Origin: Rehmannia glutinosa
Taxonomy: Eukaryota; Streptophyta; Magnoliopsida; Lamiales; Orobanchaceae
Length of the DNA: 64,000 nt
Assembly: GCA_016081115.2 (NCBI GenBank)
Contig: CM071930.1
Coordinates: 7,173,419 to 7,237,418 of the forward strand
Reading direction: 5' to 3'
Positions 11,265-22,335 of the stretch are shown here, piece after piece; the stretch's first letter is position 1; every line of letters begins with the position of its first letter. The notes beneath the pieces are model-generated. The model searched no databases, was not told the DNA's origin, and was given only the letters and a program-made list of their open reading frames with translations. Both the position numbers and the translations under genes were made by a program.

Positions 11265-12687
11265 TGTTAGATAAATGATTTTATCAAGATTTTGATGATT
11301 TTGTTTAAATGAGTTTTTTTATACCAAAACAATGTTTATAAATGTTGTCCAAATACTCCTAAATGATTTAAAATATTTTTATTAATTTTTGGAGTATTTG
11401 TTAGAGTTTATTATTCGATAAAAATTGGACAATACTTTTGATGATTTTGTGTTAATTGGTTTTTACACCAAAACAATGTTTTAAATGTTGTCCAAATACT
11501 CCAATTGATTTAAAAAAATTTTACTAATTTTCTGGAGTATTTCTTGAAGTTTATTTTTGACAAAAATCGGACAACATTTCAATTTTGAGGTCGACCGGTC
11601 GAGCAAAAGGTCGACCGGTACCTGAAGAAAGAAAAATTTGAAACAGAGCGTACTGGAGTTGAAAAATCAGGGAGAGGGACCGGTCCAGGGCAAGGCCGAC
11701 TGCCTCACCCTGCAAGCGACGGCCGCACCCCCTCGACCCGGCCGACCCTCCCTCCGAATCCGCACTGGATCGCACTAATTTGCCTAACGTTCAAAATTTC
11801 TATAGGGTGACCGATCGCCTGTGTAATGTTTTGACAAAGAAAATTTCTCAGTTGGAATCCTTATCAGCAAGATTTGCTTTTGATTTTTGTACAATATTTC
11901 TACATCTTGTGATCCTTTTTTTGTAGACAAAAGTGAAGAAGGTGGAGCCTATGTCTATGAAGACTCTCCTATAAATAGAGGATGAATTGAAGACACAAAG
12001 AACAACACAAGCAATCAAAACAACAAGAAAAATCTGCAAATTCTCCAAGCTTTCATATTTTACATTCTTGTTGTAATAAACCTAAGTTTCTTGACTTGCA
12101 CAATCTTGAGGTCTAGGCTTTTTATTCTTGATTACACTTGCACTCAAATTGTAATATTCATTATTGAGTTGTAATCTTGATTTTTGGTCAATCATTCAAC
12201 ACAAGACATCCTTGTGAGTATTCTTGTGGAAAGAATACACTTGGGTGATCTAGGTGATAGGTGTTTCAAGAGTGTGGTGCTCTTGAGGTGTTTGAAGAAT
12301 TTGGTGTTCTTCAAGATTGAAGATTGTGGTTATCTTCACAAGGTTCCGTTGAAGGAAGATTGTGGTAATCTTCAAGAGAGATTGTGGTAATCTCAAAGAT
12401 GGTGTTGAAGAAGAGTGTGGTGCTCTTCAAGGTGATGTTGTAAGGTGTTGAATTAATTTTGGTAATTAATACAATCTTCTTTATTTTTGAAATCCATCCC
12501 GGATATACTGGGGTGGTAGAGGATTAGGCCCTAGGTGGGTTGAACCTCTATAAATCGACGCGTATTGTTTACTTCCCGCACCTTTATTATTGTCTTAGCT
12601 TATTTGTTTCGAAAAAGAGGGCATAATCGAAAATATGGAGATAATCTATTCACCCCCTCTAGATTATCGTAGCATGTTGGACTTACA
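11265..12687 (+). repeat. 3' LTR of the Sirevirus-like element
   Basis: Collinear with 5117-6540. It carries the same TATA box (11970) and terminal ACTTACA, and is followed by the GGGAT duplication. The GC-rich palindrome block (11588-11760) differs most from the other copy, with several changes in CG-containing motifs. Confidence 0.9.
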
Positions 12688-12692
12688 GGGAT

Positions 12693-13781
12693 ATGGGAGA
12701 AAAAGCAGTGAGAAGTTTCCGAGTTTCAAAATTCCTCTAATCAAGGGATATAAACTTATCTAAATAGGTTTCAAAAAAATCGAATAGAACTATATATATA
12801 CATATACATATTTGAAGATTAAAATTGAATAACTAATAACAAAATAGTAAAAATAATAAAAGAATTAATATATAATTAATGAGTATTATAGATTTGGTGG
12901 AACTGGAGCTTATCTAATTCGATTTTGGTGAGTTTGACTAAATTTGGGTTTTTATAAATTAAAATATAGGACTAAACCAGAATAGGCCTGAATTTAAGTT
13001 GGGTTGATAGTGGAACAACAGTATTATGTTGATATAATAAAAAAGAAGAAAAAAATATTAAGACTAATAATGGTATTTAATATTACTAATAATAATAATA
13101 AAAGATGATAAGACTCAAATTTGATAAATAAAATATTGCATAATTTTAATATCCAAATAAATACTTATATGGGTTTAATAAAATGGACCCTTTTAAAAAT
13201 AAATCATAACACCAGCTGAATAGATAAATAAACCCAAAGATTTTCTTATATCGGGCCAAAATTGAAAATTTTAAACTCCATAATTGATTGATCCAAATAT
13301 AAAATTATGGGGTGTTATATCTATAGTTGTTGATTCGTGGGATAAAAACATGAAAGAAATATTATCAGAAATCTCAAACTAGTTGAATTGTGCCCTGGGA
13401 GATTTAAGCTTGTTTATCTATCTGTGTTCAAAATTCATATAAAAATTCTTCTCTCAACTTAAAATATATAGTTATATTACATATACTTTATAAAAATATA
13501 AATCACACAAATGGACAAAATAATTAATACAATATAATAATAGTGTTGGTAATAACATTAACATATATTACATATTTAGTGGAACTCGAGCTTATTTAAA
13601 TGAATTTTGCGCTTTGATAAATCAAAATACATGGGCAGACTATTGAAAGAGTTTGAATTAAAATGGATTGACGGTGTTTGAAAAATATTATCGTAATGTA
13701 ACAAAAGAAAAATACTAATTATAGTATTAGTAATAATAAGATAAAAGACGATAAATATCAAATCATAAGCTGGGTATTACA
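12693..13781. repeat. Right end of the solo LTR with a diverged internal duplication
   Basis: Two segments, about 12700-13318 and 13320-13781, resemble each other: TGGTGGAACTGGAGCTTAT at 12895 against TAGTGGAACTCGAGCTTAT at 13567, then similar order of AT-rich motifs. The first ends GGGGTGTTATA and the second GGGTATTACA, both like an LTR terminus. This looks like a duplicated LTR tail. No gene is present. Confidence 0.5.
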
Positions 13782-14063
13782 GCTTCGAGTCGGGTTTGGA
13801 TCCTTTTGAGAAAATATGGATCCTATATCGAATAGGATCCACCAGGTGTCACCTCGCCCGGGTCGCGTGCTCATTAAAATGCCGTCATGCCCACGTGGTA
13901 GATCCGACCCTGTGTCACTCACCTCGGGTCGCGTGCTCTTAAAGTGTTGTCATGCATACATGCTGACTCTCTTGAAAACCAAGCTCGTCTCCTCGGTTCG
14001 CTCAAGAGCTCCGGTTAGGAAAAAGAGTGAGGGCAATATAGTCTTTTATTTAGATCCATATCA
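13782..14063 (-). repeat. Left (3') LTR of the Tat element, proximal part
   Basis: Aligns with 18140-18263 and 30364-30508 of the right LTR (shared CACCTCGCC, GGGTCGCGTGCTC and GAGCTCCGGTTAGGAAAAAG). It ends GATCCATATCA, the minus-strand LTR start TGATATGGATC. Confidence 0.88.
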
Positions 14064-14081
14064 TTACTCCCCCAGTTGTTT
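14064..14081 (-). promoter_or_regulatory. Polypurine tract of the Tat element
   Basis: Read on the minus strand, CAACTGGGGGAGTAA lies immediately before the LTR start TGATATGG at 14063. It is purine-rich and correctly placed to prime plus-strand DNA. Confidence 0.75.
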
Positions 14082-14449
14082 AGTCACTTTATGGCCGACT
14101 AACTAACCTGGTTTTGAATCATCTTTCATTGGTTGCTCAAGCTTCCACGAAATCAAGCTCTTGTCCAAGTGGCTCAAAAGACTGTTTTGTGTGAGTTACA
14201 TTAGATCATTTTGAAGTTGATCTTCCATGTCGTGATATTCAGGTCGATTTGCTTTACGTCATAATCTTTCTAAGATCGCTTTGCTATATGTCGTAAAAAT
14301 TCTCAGTTCACTTTGTTTTGTGTTGTGATTTTTACCAGATCATCTCGCTTTATGTCGTAATATTTTTGAGATCGCTTCAATTTACAATGCCATCTTTCTC
14401 ACATAGCTTCGCGTTTTCCGTGATAAGATTTTTTCTTTTTTTTTTCGGA
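14082..14449. other. Tat 3' untranslated region before the repeat array
   Basis: No gene is seen. The segment has weak, irregular GATC...GCTTT...CGTAATATTT repeats that look like old, diverged members of the adjacent array. Confidence 0.5.
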
Positions 14450-16262
14450 TCACTTTTAGGCTTTAAATTAACGCGAGCCTCGTAGGCTCGCTTTTTGGTG
14501 CATGCGGTCTTTTTCAGGTCACTTTTTAGGCTTTAAGTTAGGGGAGCCTCGTGGGATCGCTTTTTGTTGCATGTGATCTTTTTCAGATCGGTTTCAAGCT
14601 TTAAGAAAGGCGAGCCTCTTGCGAACTATTTCAGATCGTTTTTAGACTTTAAGCTAGGCGAGCCTCGTGGGATCGCTTTTTGGTGCATGTGATCTTTTTC
14701 AGGTTGTTTTTTAGGCTTTAAGCTAGGCGAGCCTCTTGGGATCGCTTTTTGTTGCATGTGATCTTTTTCAGATTGCTTTTAGGCTTTAAGCCAGGCGAGC
14801 CTCTTGGGATCACTTTTTGATGCATGTGGTCTTTTTCAGATCGTTTTTTGGCCTTAAGATTAGGCGAGCCTCGTGGATCGCTTTTTGCTGCCTGCGATAT
14901 TTTTTTTTAATGGCATTTAAGCTTTAAGTTAAGGCAAGCCTCGTGGAGTCGTTACTTGTTGCAATGCGATCTTTTTCAGATCGATTTTAGGCTTTAAGAT
15001 AGTGCGAGCCTCATGAGATCGATTTTTGCTACATGCGATCTTTTTCCTTTCGCTTTTAGGCTTTGAGTTAGGCGAGCCTCGTTCGATCTTTTTCTGATCG
15101 CTTTTGGCTCTTCATCATGCAAATCTTTTTCAGATTGCTTCGCTTTGTGTCACTATCATTTTCAAATCGCTTTTGGCTCTTCTTTACGCGAATCTTTTTC
15201 AGATTGCTTCGTTTTATGTGGCGATCTTTTTCTGATCACTTTTGCATCTTCTTTATGCAAATCTGTTTCAGATCGCTTCGCTTTATGTTGCGATCTTTTT
15301 CAGATTGCTTCGCTTCGTGCAAATCTTTTTCAGATTGCTTCGCTTCGCGATCTTTTTCAGATCGTTTTTGGCTTTAATTCAAGGCTCGCCTCGCTAAGGT
15401 TGCTTTTCATAGCTCACCTCGCGAGTGGCCTCCCTTTGTGCCACGATCTTTGTCAGATCGTTTTTGGCTTTAACTTGCAGCTCGTCTCGTTAGGTAGCTT
15501 TTATTGCTCACTTCGCGAGGGGCTTCTTTTCATGCCACAATCTTTTTCAGATTGTTTTCGGCTTTAACTTATAGCTCGCCTTGATAGGTAACTTTTATTG
15601 CTTACTTCGCGAGGGGCTTCTTTTCATGCCACAATCTTTTTTCAGATTGTTTTCTTTTTAACTGTAGCTCGCCTCGCTAGGTAACTTTCATTGCTCACCT
15701 CGCGAGGGGCTTCTTTTCATGCCACAATCTTTTTCAGATTATTTTTGGCTTTAACTTGTAATCGCCTCGCTAGGTAGCTTTCATTGCTTACCTCGCGAGG
15801 GCTTCCCTTTGTGCCACAATCTTTTTTAGATTATTTTCGGCATTTACTTCAAGGCTCGCCTCGCTAGGTAGCTTTTATTGCTCGCCTCGCGAGTGGCTTC
15901 TCTAGGTAACTTTCATTGATCACCTCGCGAGGGGCTTCTTTTCATGCCACAATGTTTTTCAGATTGTTTTCGGCTTTAACTTGTAACTCGCCTCGCTAGG
16001 TAGCTTTCATTGCTCAACTCGCGAGGGGCTTCCCTTTGTGCCACAATCTTTTTTAGATTATTTTCAGCTTTAACTTCAAGGCTCGCCTCGCTAGGTAGCT
16101 TTTATTGCTCCCCTCGCTAGTGGCTTCTCTTTGTGCCATAATCTTTTTTAGATTGTTTTCAGCTTTTACTTCAAGGCTCGCCTCGCTAGGTAGCTTTTAT
16201 TGCTCGCCTCGCGAGTGGCTTCTCTTTGTGCCACAATCTTTTTCAGATTGTTTTCGGTTTTT
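14450..16262. repeat. Tandem arrays in the Tat 3' region: about 68-bp and 93-bp units
   Basis: Two related families follow each other. From about 14450 to 15360 a unit of about 68 bases carries GGCTTTAAG, GGCGAGCCTCGT and CTTTTTCAGATCG; GGCTTTAAG-like starts fall near 14713, 14781, 14849, 14918, 14990 and 15058. From about 15365 to 16262 a unit of about 93 bases carries GCTCGCCTCGCTAGGTAGC, CTCGCGAGGGGCTTC and CCACAATCTTTTTCAGATTG. Both share CTTTTTCAGAT. Tat-lineage elements are known to carry variable tandem repeats downstream of pol. Long open frames over it are repeat artefacts. Confidence 0.88.
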
Positions 16263-16372
16263 AAAATTTACTTGGCTTGATTTGATGCAAAATATGGTCG
16301 TTTTTTTTACCTCGCCCTCCTTACTTTATATACATTCAAAACAAGTTACAATATTTTAAAATAGCATAACAC

Positions 16373-16600
16373 CTAAGTGTAAAACTTACGCACCTTGTGA
16401 ATATTCCAAGGCCTTGGAAGCTCCTTTCCTTCCATGCTTTCAAGCCTATAGGTACCTCTTTTTAATATCTTCATTACTTTAAATGGGCCTTCCCAATTTG
16501 CTTCGAGCTTCCCCATATGCTTTGACACCTCCATTGTTTTCAACACTAGGTGTCATACTTGGAAGTTTCTTTCATGCACTCGTTCATCATATGCGGCCCA
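16373..16600 (-). pseudogene. C-terminal end of Ty3/gypsy integrase
   Basis: On the minus strand, the frame ending at the stop 16373-16375 reads through segments NWEGPFKVMKI, GTYRLESMEGKELPRPWN and a final RKFYT. This is the conserved C-terminal end of gypsy polyproteins. One in-frame TGA occurs near 16550, where the family has an aromatic or Gly residue before DLVL. It begins almost exactly where gag ends, so protease, reverse transcriptase, RNase H and most of integrase are deleted. Confidence 0.8.
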
Positions 16601-17696
16601 CATCCTTCCTTGCTCGCTGATGATCCTGATCTCGACCTTGCTCGAGGTCTTTCTCAGACCTGAAATGAGGTCCCTCTCTAGGATCCTTTTTATGTCGTGG
16701 CTCCATGCTCGACCACTCATGGTCTTTTATCGCATTCATCTCCTCTTCCCGGATGTACCTTTGGGTCATCTCCATCAACTCATCTTTATCCCTTGGGGGC
16801 TCGTGCGCGAGGGCTGATGATAATGGCCCCTTCTTCAATCCATGGACCAATAGGTTTGTCATCATGTAGATCCTCATATCTTGCACCTTGAGAGCTTCGT
16901 CATTGAATCTATTGATGAAATCTTGGAGCGGTTCTCCTTCAGCCTGTCTTATAGTGAAAAGATGGGTCGCTGATTTTCGAGCTCGCTTTTGACTTGCAAA
17001 CTGATATAGGAATTTCCTTGACAAATGTTCATAAGATATGATGGTTCCCATAGGGAGCCCAGTGAACCATTCTTGGGCCTTTCCCTTGAGCGTAGTGATG
17101 AATAGCCTGGCATTTATTGCATCTGATTGCCCATAGAGTTGCATCACATGATCGAATACGGTTAGGTGCTCTTGGGGATCCGTGCTTCCATCATACCTAG
17201 GGAGCTCGGGTAACTTGAAGTGCGTGGTGACAACTTCCGATAAGATTTCCGGAGAGAAAGGGGATCCTCTTTTTTGCAGAGCAGATGTGATGGCCCCTCT
17301 CCGCTTCAGGTAGTCTAGTTTCCGAGAAGCCTGTTCAATCTGCTCGCTAAGCTCGTTGATATCCGCTGCTTTTTGAGGTTCGCCATGGTTCGCCATAGGT
17401 CGCCTCGCCCACGGGGCCAAATGACTAGCTACTTCTTCAACGTCCTCTGGCCTCCTGTTTTCTTCTCCAACCGCGACCTCATTTTCCCTAGGTAACTCCC
17501 TTGAAGGGGAGACCATTGGGGCTTTTCCCTTCCTCTCTCTTTCATCCAACATTCTTTCTAACAATTTCTTAAAGTCACTCGACCGCATACTGATCATTGG
17601 ATTATCAGTTTCTTTCTGATGCTGCTTCTGGATTTGCAATGACGGGAATGCTCCCCGAGGTGTGGTCTCCTTCGTCCTTATTGGTGTTTCTTCCAT
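16587..17696 (-). CDS. Ty3/gypsy (Tat-type) gag polyprotein
   Basis: Open frame of about 369 codons from the ATG at 17696. An upstream in-frame extension reaches 17732 but begins with GTG. The segment DPQEHLTVFDHVMQLYGQSD to GEPLQDFINRFNDEALKVQD is the retrotransposon gag capsid domain with its FITTLKGKAQEWF core, about residues 170-270. N-terminal residues are charged and low in structure, with a KLLERMLDERERK helix. The C-terminus is highly charged and lacks a CCHC knuckle, because the deletion that removed pol begins here. Gag forms the particle that packages element RNA in the cytoplasm. With no pol it could act only as a parasite or helper. Confidence 0.85.
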   Translation of the reverse strand: MEETPIRTKETTPRGAFPSLQIQKQHQKETDNPMISMRSSDFKKLLERMLDERERKGKAPMVSPSRELPRENEVAVGEENRRPEDVEEVASHLAPWARRPMANHGEPQKAADINELSEQIEQASRKLDYLKRRGAITSALQKRGSPFSPEILSEVVTTHFKLPELPRYDGSTDPQEHLTVFDHVMQLYGQSDAINARLFITTLKGKAQEWFTGLPMGTIISYEHLSRKFLYQFASQKRARKSATHLFTIRQAEGEPLQDFINRFNDEALKVQDMRIYMMTNLLVHGLKKGPLSSALAHEPPRDKDELMEMTQRYIREEEMNAIKDHEWSSMEPRHKKDPREGPHFRSEKDLEQGRDQDHQRARKDVGRI

Positions 17697-17767
17697 GTTC
17701 AGCCCACGAGGTGGTGTTCCTTTTGCTTTCACTGGAGTCTCGTCGATACTCAGTTCGACCTAGTTTT

Positions 17768-17783
17768 CCACAGACGGCGCCAA
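17768..17783 (-). promoter_or_regulatory. Primer-binding site of the Tat element
   Basis: Minus-strand TTGGCGCCGTCTGTGG lies next to the 5' LTR. The TGGCGCCGT core is the tRNA-Asp-like primer site common in Tat/Ogre/Retand-type gypsy elements. Its place between LTR and gag fixes the element's direction. Confidence 0.8.
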
Positions 17784-17784
17784 C

Positions 17785-18271
17785 TGATTTGGGTGAATAA
17801 ATCAGATGTACTTCGGTTCGGGTCGCTTTGGCTCGAGCCTAGGTACTTCATTTGGATGACCTGTAATAGAACAAAAGTTAGGCTAGTCGGGAGGGTTCCC
17901 AGCTATGACCCTCCGATGCTTAAGTCTGTACAGATCGTAAGGTCAAAGTGAACTGAGGAGCGAGGTGAATAGTAGGATAATGAGATACCTGTATCAATGA
18001 GAAACTGGGGATATTTGTAGTTTGGGTTTGGCTAGGCCGTACATGCTATCTCCACGTGTCCTGGTCTCCAAGGCCTAGATATCACCATCACTGAATCAAC
18101 GGTCAAGATTCTGGGTTAACCCGGATCACCGCTTCGGGTCGGGTTTGGATCCTTTTGAGAAATGTGGATCCTATATTGGAATAGGATCCACCTAGGTGTC
18201 ACCTCGCCTCGGGTCGCGTGCTCCTTAAAATGCTGTCATGCCCACGTGGTAGGATCCGACCCAGGTGTCAC
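17785..18271 (-). repeat. Right (5') LTR of the Tat element, proximal part
   Basis: Aligns with 2646-2977 and then with the first half of 13782-14063. Unlike the left copy it runs through GATCACCGCTTCGGGTCGGG without a break, giving the empty-site sequence for the large insertion on the left. It ends at GGTGTCAC (18264-18271), where the hAT element enters. Confidence 0.88.
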
Positions 18272-19475
18272 TAGAGATGTTAAACGGGCCGAGCCCGGTG
18301 GGTAGGCCCGTTTAAACCACAAAAATAACAGGGTTAGGGCCTCTATATGCTAGCCCATTTTAATCTGGGCCTTTTTGGCTCGGACCGATTAGCCCGCGGG
18401 CTAAACGGGCCAGGCCACCGGGCCACTGTGTAAATTGTAATTGTGTTGTTCTCTATTACCCACAAAACTTGTGGGAATGGCTCCTTTTAGTCCATTCACT
18501 TGTAAGAAAACATTTTTTGTCCATTGACCACTTTTGAATATTAAAAAAAACAAACAAAAAATATTATAGTGTTTATTCCATATTTGCCCCCCATTATTAG
18601 TCTGTAAAAGAAAGCAAAACTAGGCAAAAGTAGCCTGCAATTTGCAATTCCCCCAAACCGTGAAAACGCTCCAACCAACCAAACCACTTGAGCCTTGAAG
18701 AGAGAAAACTTCACGCTTGTAGCTCTCAACTCCCGGCGCTTAGCTAGCTCTCGGTACTACGTTTGCCATTTTCCATGAGGTAATGAAAGCACATTTTAAC
18801 ATTATATTTTATTTTATTTTTTTTAATTTGTGAAGGGGGCTATGGCAGAGTTGTTAGAATTCAAAAATATTAGTCTTATTCTATGAAGTGGTATTTGCAG
18901 GACAATGTATTTATGGACAATGCTTTTATTTTCTGAAGATGTTGATTTGTTTGATGATTTTGGTTGGCTCCTCTTGGATATTGGAATAAAGACAGTGTTT
19001 TTAGTTCTATTTTAAAACTCAACCAACTTTACTTATTTAATAAATAATGTCTTGTGTCACCATTCACCTGATATTGGCACCAAACTTCATCTTCTTAATG
19101 CCATGTACCATCATAACTCATTTAATGATCAAGTAAGGCAGATGGTTTTTTTTTTTGGTCCAATTTGAGTAGACACTGGTTGATGGGGAGTAATTAAGCT
19201 TCTTCTTTTTCGATTGTACTCATGGAAATATTATTTATTTCTTAAAAGTGAATGAATTTTTTTTAAGTTGTCTAGCCTTTAATTGACTTCTTGTTTTGAG
19301 AAGAAACAAAAAGATATCTTGTCATTTTTGAGTTGCAATAGTTCATAATTGAATATGCATTTATGTATTTTAAGCATTTTAATGCCTAGTTGGCCCAAAA
19401 TTAGGAATACTTGGTACCAATTGGAAAAATCTAACAACTTTGTTTATTAATATATATTTTTGTGTTATTTGTAGG

Positions 19476-22335
19476 ATGGATTACGTATACAACGTTGATG
19501 ATCGTTGTGACGCAAGGGTTACAACACGTTCTAACTTGTCATATTTGGAGAAAGTATACGATGCTTTAGATGAAGTCCATAAGGAGATGTTCTTGAAGTC
19601 GTGTTTTGGTAAATTGTACGAAATGAGAAACTCAAAAATATCTGCCCAACTAATTCACAATTTGTTATTACGAAGAGTTGTCTCTGTCAACAAAGATGAG
19701 TTGTGGTTTTGTTTAGGGGACGAAAAAGCTGCCCGTTTCTCTCTTTACGAGTTTACGCTCATCACAGGTTTAAACCCTGCTCATGAGAAGGAATACCAAA
19801 GTCAGATAAATGAAAGTAATAGATTGGCAAATAAGTACTTCTCAGAATGTGATAAGGTTACACCTAAAGAATTGGATGAGGCGTTTGAAGAAGAGACAAC
19901 GGACATGGATGAAAAATACAAACTGGGTTTGGTGCTTATATACGAAACCGTGTTGAGATGTAAGGAAATAAGAACAAGTATTGAATTTGAGACATTAAAT
20001 ATAGTTGATGATTTGGAGCTATTTAATAGATATCCATGGGGCAGAAAATGTTTCGAGTTTACAATACGCGCTTTCCTTAGGTGGCAAAGTGCTCCAAAGT
20101 CAGGCTATTCTTTATGGGGATTTCCACTAGCGATACAGGTGAATGATAAAAAACTTGTAATTTAAATATTATTTATATTTAAATTTTCAATTTTTTCAAA
20201 TAACTTACACATCTTCTTTTAGTTGTGGGCATTCGAGGCTATTCCTCAATTAGCAAGCATGTATCAAGCTAGGTTGTCTATCAGTGGGCTACCAAGAATG
20301 TGTCGTTGGAGATCAACAATGACTCCTACTTCTCAGGAAATCGCTAAAACTCTTAGATGATCCAAAAGTGAGTAAATTCTGATATTTATAATTACTTTTG
20401 TTTCATTACCTCAAGTATTGCTAAAATATTTTTTTGTCAATTATTCAGCTCAAAGTCCGTTGCTCATTAACGACTTCTCCTGATGAGACTGAGCAAGAAT
20501 ATGTGAATTTATTTGTTCATGGAACTAGAAAAAAAGATCCAATTTTAGATGGTTATCTCAATGATGAGGGAGGATATTCTAATATTGGTGATGTAGAACA
20601 AGATGCTGATCTAGATCCACCGCACAGAGAGGGGGAAAGAGTTTAAGCAAATATATGTAGTGATGTATGGTTATATATTTTCACATGATTTCTTTTATCT
20701 TTATTGGTATGATGAATTGATGTTAGCTATATGTTTTCTTATTCTATTAGGTGCATTCTATTTCTACAAGTCGAAGATCTCCATACAGACATCAAGCTTC
20801 TTGCAACCACGATGATATATTGAGACAATTGTTGCTTAATATGGAGATGTTAAATAGGAAAGTCGATACTATAATGAATTGGATGAGACCTAACCAACAT
20901 CTCGACAGAGACCATTCATTTGGGGTTCATGGAGTATCTGAGACCGAATATGATAACGTTGAGGAAGTTGGGAGGGAGACGGATATTGAGAGAGAGGTTG
21001 GGGGTGAGCCAATAGTAGGGGACATTGAGAGAGAGGTTGGGCGTGAGCCAATAGTAGGGGACATTGAGAGAGATGTTGGGCGTGAGCCAATAGTAAGGGA
21101 CATTGAAAGAGAGGTTAGGGGTGAGCCAATAGTAGGGGACATTGAGAGAGAGGTTGGAGCTGAGCCAATAGTTGGGGACATTGAGACGAATACTAAGGTA
21201 GGAGATGCTACAAAGATGTACACTAAGGTTTTCACTCGCAAAAAGAGAACTTTAGATAAAGGTGATCAACAAACCGATGCTCTGGTGAGACAAAAAAGAA
21301 TTAAAAAGCTTCAAAGTTAGTTTCTTCTCCATACACGACTGGGGCTAAGTGGAGAAGACATGTTGACAACACGAAGGTTGATCTGTTTCGGGAAGTTGAC
21401 CCGGTTAAGAAAAAGCATTTCTTTAAATGGTACTCCAGTTTAGAGGATGGGTAAGAAAATGCTTATTTAGGTGCTTTACTAATTTAGAATGAGTTACAAT
21501 CTTTGTATTTTACTTATTCCTTTATTTTTTTTATAATTTTTATTTTCAGTGCCTCGTACAAATTGGGTCATATCAATCTAGAAGATGCCAAAACATGGTT
21601 TAACGATGTGTTGAATCCAAGAGGGTGGTTTCGAGATGAAGTAATTATGTTAACTCATTACTTATGTTATTTAATTAGATCATATCTAACTATATATTCA
21701 ACTTTCAAAGATGTCGACATGGCATTGCATTTTTATGGCTCCGGGCAAAAAAATATCCGAAGTCATTTGGTGGTTCACGGGCTATTCTAGATGTGCATTT
21801 AACAATGAATTGATCTTTGCTATGATTGATTTCCACAAGCAAGGGATCATTTGTAATACCGAGAGAGTTAATGGAATATGTAAATGGGCAAAGCCATCAT
21901 TTGAAGAAAATGGCGGAATGTACACATATATATTTTCCATTATGCACCATGATCATTGGGGTGATTGAGATTGATATTTTCAAAGCGACAATATATGTGT
22001 ATGATCCCGACAAGAGTTGCATTACAAATGATCAACTCAAAGACGACTTAAAGGTCTAAGATCATTCTCCCACTACTTCGAAAGAATAGACATTGATTAG
22101 GGGTATATCTTGTTGCTATAGAAAGAAGTATCAAGACCACTAAACAAGCCATATCGTAAGTATTTTTATTATAATTAAATATTCACTTGTTCATACCAGT
22201 TTAGTCTTTAATTTCATTTTGTTTACTATTTTTTATTATCTTTCGTGGGCGATTGTGGTATGTATGTGGTAAAATATATAGAATTCTTGAGCATCAACGG
22301 TCCCAGTAGAACAAGTCAATGGCTTTTATATGAAT
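19476..22335 (+). pseudogene. DUF1985 plus Ulp1-type (C48) protease gene, spliced, frameshifted
   Basis: Exon 1 (19476-20138, 221 codons) starts at ATG after an intron acceptor. It holds a DUF1985 domain, with FLKSCFGKLYEMR and LYEFTLITGLN. Further exons are likely at 20223-20367, 20449-20640, 20751-21450, 21550-21640 and 21711 on. The last ones carry protease features: HHDHW (His at 21954-21956), VYDPDKS (Asp) and GDCGMYVVKY (Cys 22254-22256), a His-Asp-Cys triad as in Ulp1/SENP cysteine proteases, which remove SUMO. One-base frameshifts are seen near 20355, 21305 and 21960, and a TAG at about 22330. It is convergent with the MULE transposase and moves with it. What transposons gain from this protease is not established. 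Confidence 0.8.
20985..21185 (+). repeat. 39-bp tandem repeat within the protease gene
   Basis: Five to six copies of a 39-base unit encode DIEREVGGEPIVG, a 13-residue acidic repeat in the linker between DUF1985 and the protease. The frame is kept in all copies, so the repeat grew while the frame was under some constraint or by chance in multiples of three. Confidence 0.88.

Larger units (their letters stand above)
5117..12687 (+). mobile_element. Ty1/copia Sirevirus-like retrotransposon, complete ends, decayed coding region
   Basis: Two LTRs of 1424 and 1423 bases (5117-6540 and 11265-12687) start TGTTAGATAAATG and end TTGGACTTACA. They are flanked by a perfect GGGAT duplication at 5112-5116 and 12688-12692. 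A tRNA-iMet-type primer-binding site follows the left LTR and an AAAAAGGGGGAG purine tract precedes the right one. Several further purine-tract-like motifs (near 10690, 10850, 10985 and 11090) lie upstream, a known trait of Sireviruses. The 7.6-kb element has a partial gag and only scraps of pol, so it could have moved last only with help, or decayed after insertion. Confidence 0.9.
2978..13781. mobile_element. Large solo LTR or LTR-element remnant inserted in the Tat LTR
   Basis: The insertion begins TGTGACGCCCCG and ends GGGTATTACA, the TG...CA ends of a plant LTR. It is flanked by GCTTT (2973-2977) and GCTTC (13782-13786); the uninterrupted LTR copy has GCTTC once, so this is a 5-bp target duplication with one change. 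Without the copia element nested in it, it is about 3.2 kb. It has no recognisable gag, pol, primer-binding site or second TGTGACG start, which favours a long solo LTR of a gypsy element. A deletion derivative is possible. Contents are AT-rich, with a minisatellite, a CA-rich tract and a diverged duplication at the right end. Confidence 0.65.

Noticed and set aside
2978..13781. A complete gypsy element with two LTRs
   Set aside because: Only one TGTGACG start and no gag, pol or primer site were found after removing the nested copia; a solo LTR is simpler.
15117..15567. Long open frames rich in Phe, Ser and Arg
   Set aside because: They run through the 68- and 93-base tandem arrays; the repeat lacks stops in these frames. 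Not genes.
20890..21241. Minus-strand open frames of 66 and 104 codons with repeated SMSPTIGS-type units
   Set aside because: Antisense shadows of the 39-bp repeat in the plus-strand protease gene.
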